Part shown: positions 57,151 to 64,000 of the stretch, piece after piece
How the letters are laid out: each line of letters begins with the position of its first letter
Numbering within the stretch: the stretch's first letter is position 1
Assembly (NCBI GenBank): GCA_003586115.2
Contig: QVOM02000029.1
Location: 32,022,625 to 32,086,624 of the forward strand
Reading direction: 5' to 3'
Source: Salvator merianae
Lineage: Eukaryota > Chordata > Lepidosauria > Squamata > Teiidae
DNA length: 64,000 bases
Made by a program: the position numbers and the translations under genes
Notes under the pieces: model-generated
Told to the model about the DNA's origin: nothing
The model's database searches: none
What the model saw: the letters and a program-made list of their open reading frames with translations, nothing else

Positions 57151-57657
57151 AACAAGAAACAACCCTTTTTTTGCATATCCATGGCTAGGAGAAGGGATAT
57201 ATGGTTTGAAACACTTCCTCAGGTAATCTAAGATTGAGGCATGAAAAGAACTGGTCCTGAACTCCAGGGAGGAATGTGAGAGTTCTTGCTTTTAAAATTA
57301 ATAAATCAGTAACACGGCATGACCAAGAAATGATTTTACTGGAAGACCTTGGCCTGTTGCTTAACCTGAACTTTCTCACAGCATTCATGGTTGCACCTCC
57401 CTCCACCAGCATTCCTAAGGCCTTGCTGAGGGGAGGGCTTCACTGAGGCAACCTGGCCAAAGCAGCTCCCTGTTCCTTTGTGGCAGATGAAACATGTTAA
57501 CGAGTGTCCACACTTGTGCACAGAGGCTGAGATTGGTTGCCCTTCTCACAAGTTGCTCTCCATGCAGAGGCACGGGTAGACACCTCAGTCACCTTGGCCT
57601 GTATTGATGATACGAGGCAGAGGGAACTGAAGGGGTCAATGTATGAGGTAGCATCTT
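57151..57657. other. No recognised feature
   Basis: About 0.5 kb without a recognisable gene or repeat. Confidence 0.4.
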
Positions 57658-57862
57658 CAGCAGTGGTGGCCGCCAGTTTTAAGCCTGGGTGATTGTGCCC
57701 CGCGCAAAGCACGCCATGCCTGTTCGCGGAGCCTCCGTGCCTCCGTACTGCTGCAGCTGCAGCTGCAGCAGTACGGAGGCCCAGAAGCCCCACAAACAGC
57801 CATGGCATGCTTTGCGTGGGGCACAAACACCCAGGCTTAAAACTGGTGGCCGCTGCTGGTCT
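57658..57862. mobile_element. GC-rich foldback (palindromic) element, second copy
   Basis: The left arm contains ccagttttaagcctgggtg, gcgcaaagcacgccatgcc and cctccgtactgctgcag. The right arm is its reverse complement with small indels. The centre is a (CTGCAG)-like run at about 57748-57770. The arms pair in register (57745 with 57774, about 57659 with 57860). It shares its core with the middle of the palindrome at 12.3 kb but lacks the 5S-derived flanks. It is non-coding; opposite-strand open frames mirror each other because of the symmetry. Confidence 0.8.
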
Positions 57863-58134
57863 TCAGGGTCATTCTTCATGCATTGTAGATGGGATACATA
57901 GCATGCTGGGGACTGGGAAATGCATCTGGGGCCCTGCAATGGAGAAGCGGCCATTATGAGTCTAAAACACGGTTCCTACATCCTTGGAGTAGGTTCATAG
58001 GACACTGCTGTAGCAGAAGATTTCAAGCAAAAGCAATAATGTGACTTGGCCAATGGCAAAGGAAACAGGGAGCTCTTTTACAGGGCTCCAACATTGAAGA
58101 CCTGCCCCTCAAGGGCTTAAGAATGATAGTGGAG

Positions 58135-58394
58135 CTGTGGCCATCAGGGGGGCGAGGGGGGTGGTCCGCCCCAGGCAGCACATTGTCCCGGGCGGCACAG
58201 CCAGCCAGGGCCTTCTCTGCCCGCCCGGCGCCCAAAGTTTCTCCGGAACGTGAGCGAGAAGAAGAGCGCAGCACCTGGCCGGCAGTCGTCACAGCAGCGG
58301 TGGGGGTAGGAGGCTGCAGGGCAGGGCGCCCTTGCTTGCGCTCCTCTGCCGCCATGTGGCCCCGGGCAGCAAAAATTTTAGCTACGCCACTGGC
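58135..58394. mobile_element. GC-rich transposon fragment, 'agtggcgtagc' end
   Basis: The right side ends with aaattttagctacgccactg, the inverted form of a widespread vertebrate DNA element terminus (cagtggcgtagct). The left side has 'ggggggtggtccgccccagg', also typical, but its terminus is degraded. GC content far exceeds that of the neighbours. Open frames across it are by-products of composition. Confidence 0.5.
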
Positions 58395-58616
58395 GGCCAT
58401 GAACCCTTGTGAGAAACTTCAGGCTGAGAGACTGCATGGGCCTGTCAGTCACCATGGCAGCAGCTGGATGCTTCCCAGCCACTACTATGTCAAGGATTGG
58501 ACATGGCTACCAGCTTCAGGTAAGGTTTCTGGCCACACAGTGCGGACTGTGTCCACAATGTGTGGTCTATTCCAACTTAGAATGGGATAATTATGAAAAG
58601 TGTGAAAAGGCCCTTT
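58395..58616. mobile_element. Hairpin-ended MITE (GGGCC-TTCGCACTT family), copy 7, left end lost
   Basis: The core 'gtcaccatggcagcagctgg', 'cttcccagccactactatg' and 'cacacagtgcggactgtgtc' leads to the family's 'ttagaatgggataattat' half-stem. It then reaches a right terminus reading aaagtgtgaaaaggccct. The left terminus and the second half of the hairpin are missing. It follows the GC-rich fragment directly. Confidence 0.7.
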
Positions 58617-58670
58617 GCTGATGTGTTCTCACATGCTGAAAGTGAACTGAAGCTGTAGGTGTAGATGAGC
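58617..58670. mobile_element. Fragment of the 'cattcacacctaag' MITE family
   Basis: It reads gctgatgtgttctcacatgc, then tgaaagtgaactgaagctg and 'aggtgtagatg', the right end of the family represented at 15.8 and 29.1 kb. Confidence 0.45.
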
Positions 58671-61464
58671 CCAAGAAGTCTACCTACACAAGTTATTTTA
58701 ATGCTACTTGTTTGCTACCCTAACATTCAGTGTTTTATCATACTCTCCAAAGAGGACTTACATTGATTAAATATTAGCTACATTCTCTCTCTTACACCTG
58801 GAATGCTCTTCCAAATCTTGTGGACATCTCTTAGACATCTTTCTATATTTGGTAGCATTTCTTAACTTTGATTTCATCCTACAAGTTAATCTTCTGCTAT
58901 GCAGTCATTTCTGAATTCCTTTCATTCTGTAATATGTTTCACTGATATAAACTATAAAGCAAAGTTCCTCTGCTGTAGTCAGAGGAAATTTAGGGAAACT
59001 TTGAATTTCCTTTCTTACAGGGACTCCTAAAAGTGTAATTTTTAAAGGTTCTTTTTAAAATCATGTGTAATATTTTAACACTTATTTGACCTTATTCTCT
59101 GCTTGCTGTAAATTTAGCTAGCATGCTGCACTGATACTGAATATATCTATCCAGCAATAAGTTTACTGTGTGTGTGAATTTTTTGAATGACACGAGGATG
59201 AGTCACTTGCAAAAAAGAATTCCCCTGTGTAAAATCCAGTTATGAAAAGCACCCCTTGTTGAACCTGTGCTCCAAACGAGACTGACTATGGTATCCAGCT
59301 GAGACAGAATAGTTCCTAGTTACCAGAATGAAACCAGATATATTGCAGAAGGAAGTGATAAAGTGCGAAACTTTGGACTAGAAAATCACTGTCTAGTATG
59401 CTACTGAAAGGAAAACCAGCATGTCACAGCTTATATACTACAAAGATAGCAACAAGCTAGTTTTACATATTATCTGCTACAAAGATAGCAACAAGCTACT
59501 TTTGCAATGTGGAAATCTTGCTGAACTTAACTCGCAGACAATCCAGATATAGCTGTAAAGCCCCCCCACCTATTCAGAGTAATGTGTGCATCTGAATAGC
59601 AAAGACTGGACTGGAGACATGCCATACAGCTATTTGACAGGAGGTTCAGAACAGGCAGAGAGCAATGCTTTTTCCACTTAATACAAGTAAATATTAATAT
59701 GATATGCCTAGTTTACATCTTGCTCTTATCCAGGGCATACAAACTTGTATAAAGTCTAAAACATATAACAGATTTTTGTTTAAAAAAGCAAAAAAAAATA
59801 TTGAAATTTGAAATAAAAAGTCTGAAATGTAAAATCAGAGCTTTAAAAATTGAATAAAATAACTCTCTCAAATATCAATAGTTGAATAGCTGAGCCCCTG
59901 TTTGGCATGGTGAAGAGGTTGAATTTTCAGGATCTCTCTGAATATGGCTAGAGATGGGGAGAGCTGAACATCTAACAAGCACGAGTTCTACAAATGAAGT
60001 GCTACTGTAGAGACCGCCCCACTACTAGCTGCGACGAAGGGTGCAGCCAGACACTGTATTTAATCAGTTTACAGGCCATTTTCAGTTCTGACTGTCCTGA
60101 CAAAATATTGCCTTTCCATTCGTTTTTGGACTAAATTGCCCAAATTAGGACTATTTTGCACTCCGGCTATTTTGCACTTCTCAGCCTGTTTCAGATGGCT
60201 GTTTTATTTTGCAAAATGAAAATGTGCAAGTAGACTATTTTGGGAGACAACCATACTTTTTTATGGGTGCAGAGGAAAGGCTCCCCATTTCCTCCTTTCC
60301 AATGACAGATTTTGCTATGGGCATTGTACTTAGGAGGGTAAAAACATCACTACTGAGGTAGGAAGAGAGCACAGCACCTTGCATATATTTCCTGGTTTCC
60401 GCCTTCAAACTGCTTGATTTTCACACCTTCAAACTGCTTGATTTTTTTAAAAAAGAGAAAATGCAGTGGAAGTTATACTTTGTCTGCCTTGGGGCAACAA
60501 CCCTGTTCCATAATTGGCTGGGCACCATAGTTCGCTCTCAAAATGCATGCCTCCTCCTTTCTCTCCTGTCCTTGCAAGGAGAAGGACAATGTATCCTCCA
60601 GTTTCTTTTCTGTCCCTGCAAGGAGGACACAATCTTTCCTCCCTTTTCTTTTGGCAATGCACAAGAGAATCAGCACTGTGCTTCAGTGGCTCTAAAGCAA
60701 ACAGCACAGTACAGCCTATCGGTCTTCTTTGAGAATGCTGGAAGAGTGCATGCTAGCTGGTGCATGCCTCGGCTGAGCATGTTTGGGGTGCAGCCCCAAT
60801 AGTGACCCATGTTACCATCAACTTTACCATCCACACCATACATCTACATTGTGAGATACATACTATTGTCATTGTCCCTAGGGGAGGGGAGGTGGAGTTT
60901 GCTGACCACTAACTTCACTATCACAAATATTGATCCCCTCACACATTCCTCCTTTTCACTGAACTCTCCACCGTTGCACACTGTTTTGAAAGTAGGCAAT
61001 TGCACAAAGCTGCATTAAATAGGATTAGAAATTGAGACCTGGCCTTCCAGAAGCTTTACTGTGTGGTAGATATGAAACTGAAACTATGCTTGGGTGGATA
61101 CAAGCTGGAGGGGAAGAAGGAACCAACGGTGAATGACCAGTAATGCCACCAGGGGAATCTATGTTCTGAGGCAGCAGCAGGGAAATACAGAAAGTGGAGT
61201 TTGACTTTTCCACCCCTGTGAAGTTAAGATTTGAACATTGGAACTGCATCCTGTCACTGAACACACAGGGAGGGGGATTTCTTGAGGGCTGGAGAGGGAA
61301 AGGTACCGTTTCTCCATGTCAAGTATGGGAAAAATGAGGAATGAAAATCAGCAAGTCCGAATTGAGTCCCTGTTATAATGCAGATGTGGGAATGACTGGA
61401 ACATGTACTCGATCCTCGTTCCCCCTTAATATGGATTATCCCTATGATGTCTGACTGGCCTTAA
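58671..61464. other. No gene; two short tandem duplications
   Basis: About 2.8 kb without a recognised transposon. A 39-bp unit starting ctacaaagatagcaacaagc is duplicated from 59438. A 24-bp unit containing ccttcaaactgcttgatttt is duplicated at 60402-60447. A 'gggtgcagccagacactg' string near 60040 may be an isolated MITE end. Overlapping frames at 60447-60802 on both strands lack recognisable motifs. Confidence 0.45.
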
Positions 61465-61938
61465 GACTGTCTCCAGATGGCGCGAGGAAAATGCAAGAGC
61501 TTCTTGTTATCTCACTATTTCCTTTTGCCATCCCTTCCAGACTGTGGGGTAATATTGTGGGGCAAGTGTGGACACTTACCCATCTCCACGATTGCTTGTG
61601 TGATGGTAAGGCAACTACTTCTGATTATTTCAACTGCACACAACACCCAGAAGTGTGCATCTACTGGCTTACGCACATGCGTGGTGACCAGTTTCAGCCC
61701 TGTGCATGTATGGGACCATTTTCTGCAGGAAAGAACCTGCAAACCAAGCTTCCAGACAGGTAGGTTATATTGCTATTCTGGGAAAATCCACATTGAGAAT
61801 TGGATTTTCCTGGATTAGGATATAGCAGGATTTCACCCCTATATTGGAGGGCTATGTTGGGGTTGCCACAGATACATGTGGCAATCCCACCATAGACACA
61901 ACATTAGTGCACATTTTAACCCCTGTCTGGATGCAGCC
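61465..61938. mobile_element. MITE, 'gtctggatg' family, TAA duplication
   Basis: The left end is gactgtctccagatggcgcg and the right end ccctgtctggatgcagcc, inverted matches. TAA flanks both sides, a 3-bp target duplication. Inner stems are 'gggaaaatcc / ggattttcc' and 'ttgccacagatacatgtggcaa'. The same inner stems appear in the 31.8 and 52.8 kb copies. It is non-coding. Confidence 0.78.
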
Positions 61939-62504
61939 TAAGGCAATGGAGGAGGCACCAGGCAGGGTGATGGTGATCCAGTGTGCTTTCCTTTCATCCT
62001 CCAGAGTTGGTTGCCAGTGCAACAAGTAATCTGAGCAAATGAGTCTGAGGTCCACCAGAAGCTCATTTTGGTGTCACCACTGCAGCAGGTTGACTATGAC
62101 TAGTAAAGCTAGATCACAAAATTAAGCAGGCAGCTGTGGCTCCTCTTCATTCCTGTTGGAATTCATGTGCAAAGGGCTGAGTACAAATTGTTGGGTAAGG
62201 ATCCAAAACCAAGCCAACTCAGATAATCGCAGTTACTCTTCCTAAACTCATGGCTGTGCTGGAAAAGGGAGGAAGAACTTGCTCAGAGCAGCAGACATGT
62301 CTCAGGTCCAGCATGAACAAGGAAGTGGATCAAAGTCCACCCAGCTTTCTTTCAGCTGCGGTATCTTCCTCTTCTTCAAGGGTGGAGAACTCCGGAAATT
62401 ATGCAGCACTATGCTACTGAAAAGCAATGCTGTGATGATGGAATCAAAGATCAGCACCTACCTCCCCTGTTTGAGGCCAAAGCAGGATGTATCAATGGCT
62501 ACTA

Positions 62505-62716
62505 GAATGGATGCCTAGGTACTGCCTCCAGGGTGGAGAGAGAGGCAGGATGCCTCTAAAGGCCATTTGCAGGGAGTCAAGAGCAGATGAAAGTTTTGCC
62601 TTTTTATTCTGCTTGAGAATGCCCATAAGCAATTGGTGAGCCACTGTGTAGGACAAGATGCCAGACTAGATGGGCTGTGATCCGATCCAGGAGGGCTTCT
62701 CTTATGTTCTAATGTT
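62505..62716 (+). mobile_element. CR1/L3-like LINE 3' UTR fragment, plus strand
   Basis: It matches the end of the 27.9-28.5 kb copy: gtatcaatggctactagaat, 'ggatgcctaggtactgcc', 'ctttttattctgcttgagaatgccc', 'actagatgggctgtgatcc', ending tcttatgttctaatgttc. No coding part survives. A (gagagag) run marks the middle. Confidence 0.8.
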
Positions 62717-62789
62717 CACCAACATTTCCTGGGGGACTTTCATTTCTATGACACTCAGCCCCTCATTTGGGTCATGGTCTGGAGTTTGA

Positions 62790-62935
62790 TCCCTGAAGGT
62801 ATTTTGGATTTGTTTGCTTTACCTTTTCATTTTTAATTGCTACTATTTTTAATGTTGTTTTAACTTTCTCTTTAAATTGCCCTGAGACTGGCAGTACTGA
62901 CAATATTTAAATAAAATAGAAAATAAAAATAAAGG
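62790..62935 (+). mobile_element. L2 LINE 3' tail, plus strand
   Basis: A T-rich stretch with 'ttttaatgttgttttaac' is followed by aaattgccctgagactggca and an (aaataaaat)-type tail, the L2 terminus. Only the 3' UTR remains. Confidence 0.65.
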
Positions 62936-63698
62936 TCTTGGTTCATAGAATCCCAAAAGCGGATGTTTCCAAATTCTACAAAACTACAACTCATTTTTAT
63001 TTATCTTAATGTAAATGACTGGCTTTTCTCAAATAACCTAGAGCAGTGGTGTACAAAATGTTGCAAGTTGGAATAGCATGTTCCAGCTGTTCTGAACTAG
63101 GAATAAGATACTCTTTCAAAGAAAGGCTTCAGAACAAAACTGGACTGTTCCAGCTCAGAACATCTCAAATGTTCCAGTTGCCCCCCAGCTGACTAATTAT
63201 TTCATGGGTTGGATGGTTTGTAGCATTCATTGTGGCATCCTACCAGCTCACGTGAGAGTCTTTGTGTCTCCACTCACCCCGGTGGGGTATTTATATTTTA
63301 GAGAACTTAAATTTGTTTCTAGTATTGGTCATTGCTGTTAGAGATCCCCAACTTTCCTTAATAAATATAAAGTTGTCAGTATCTCTTAGAGAGAGGAAAC
63401 CATTTATTCCTTTTAGGTGAATAAGCAGCAGGCTCCAGGCTCAACCTAAGTATCTTGAGTGTCTTGGGTATCCATTTTTATATGCAGAATTTAAATCATT
63501 AGATGAGTAGGTGTGGATGAGCATAGATATGAATATCTCTGAATGGCTGTGGACAAATGTTTACTTAGCAGGTTAAAATAAGCGTCTCCACTGTTTGTTG
63601 CATCAGTTCCAACCTCTTTTCATACACAGAGCAAATGCCTGAAAAGTCAGTTATACAAATTGAAGTTTCCAAGCCACAGTGGTTACAGACTTATTACA
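62936..63698. other. No recognised feature
   Basis: About 0.76 kb of AT-rich sequence without a recognisable gene or repeat. Confidence 0.4.
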
Positions 63699-64000
63699 TG
63701 GGGCCTTTCCACACTTACCATCTTGGAATGTTCAGAATCGAACATTCCAAGATGGAACAGACCGCACAGTGTGGCAGCCATTCACACTGTGAGGTCTAGA
63801 ACATTCTGGAAACAGGCTTCCGCCACTCACAGTGTGAATGCCGGTCTCTTGCGCCATGACAGTGGCTCGGGAAACATCTGGCCGGAAGAAGGTGCAAACG
63901 TTGCATACTGTGAGCAGTCCAGCTGCAGAGCCCGCTCCCAATTGCGGGGGACTCCGCAAAGTGTGGACACAGTTCACTAGTAAGCATCTGCACGTTCACT
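63699..64000. mobile_element. Hairpin-ended MITE (GGGCC-TTCGCACTT family), copy 8, cut by window edge
   Basis: The left end is ggggcctttccacacttacc, followed at once by a stem ccatcttggaatgttc / gaacattccaagatgg. The core includes 'gccatgacagtggctcggga' and 'gtgtgaatgccggtctc'. Toward the edge the 'gttcactagtaagcatctgc' text is the start of the second hairpin. The right terminus lies beyond the window. Confidence 0.75.

Noticed and set aside
58123..58590. 155-codon frame in GC-rich DNA resembling a CpG-island first exon
   Set aside because: The GC-rich block ends in the 'agctacgccactg' terminus of a DNA transposon, and the rest of the frame is MITE sequence, so it is not a promoter or exon.

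Overview
The window looks like intergenic or intronic DNA from a sauropsid, most likely a lepidosaur (lizard-type) genome. It carries CR1 LINEs with the typical 3' end and ORF2 C-terminus, several L2-clade LINE pieces, 5'-truncated squamate-type L1 copies with long target-site duplications, tRNA-related SINEs, a 5S rRNA-derived SINE-like sequence and dozens of non-autonomous DNA transposons. No host protein-coding exon, tRNA gene, CRISPR, operon or bacterial feature is supported. Almost all open frames are chance frames or transposon remnants. The species call is inference from repeat content.

Layout. 1-8.6 kb: old SINE and MITE pieces, a 1.24 kb L1 3' end on the minus strand flanked by a 19-bp duplication, and a CR1/L3-like fragment. 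8.6-12.7 kb: MITEs, an L2 3' end, then a ~500-bp near-perfect palindrome whose arms contain 5S rRNA-derived sequence. 14.5-25.8 kb: SINEs, L2 and CR1 copies (including an L2 reverse transcriptase with YADD) and a diverged ~210-bp tandem array. 27-36 kb: MITE-dense, with two ~1 kb elements, one of which holds a nested CpG-rich MITE. 39-42.6 kb: a MITE, a 2.16 kb hAT-type element with 11-bp terminal repeats and an 8-bp target duplication, then a foldback repeat. 44-49.4 kb: CR1 pieces, nested MITEs and a long CR1/L3-like remnant. 49.4-52.2 kb: a 2.75 kb L1 insertion with a 19-bp duplication, itself interrupted by a retroposed U6 snRNA copy with its own 13-bp duplication. 52-64 kb: more MITEs, one carrying a CR1 insertion, a second palindromic foldback element and L2 tails.

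How the parts relate. The retroelements (L1, CR1, L2) are the autonomous type, but every copy here is truncated or frameshifted. The U6 copy shows that L1-type machinery moved a cellular RNA. The DNA elements fall into a few families that recur across the window. The best represented has ends reading GGGCCTTTTCGCACTT, one hairpin just inside each end, and short (apparently 3-bp) target duplications. Nesting gives relative ages in several places: U6 in L1, CR1 in MITE, MITE in MITE.

The strongest candidates for something new are the 5S-derived palindrome near 12.3 kb and the hairpin-ended MITE family. All family names rest on reading the sequence by eye; no database search was possible.
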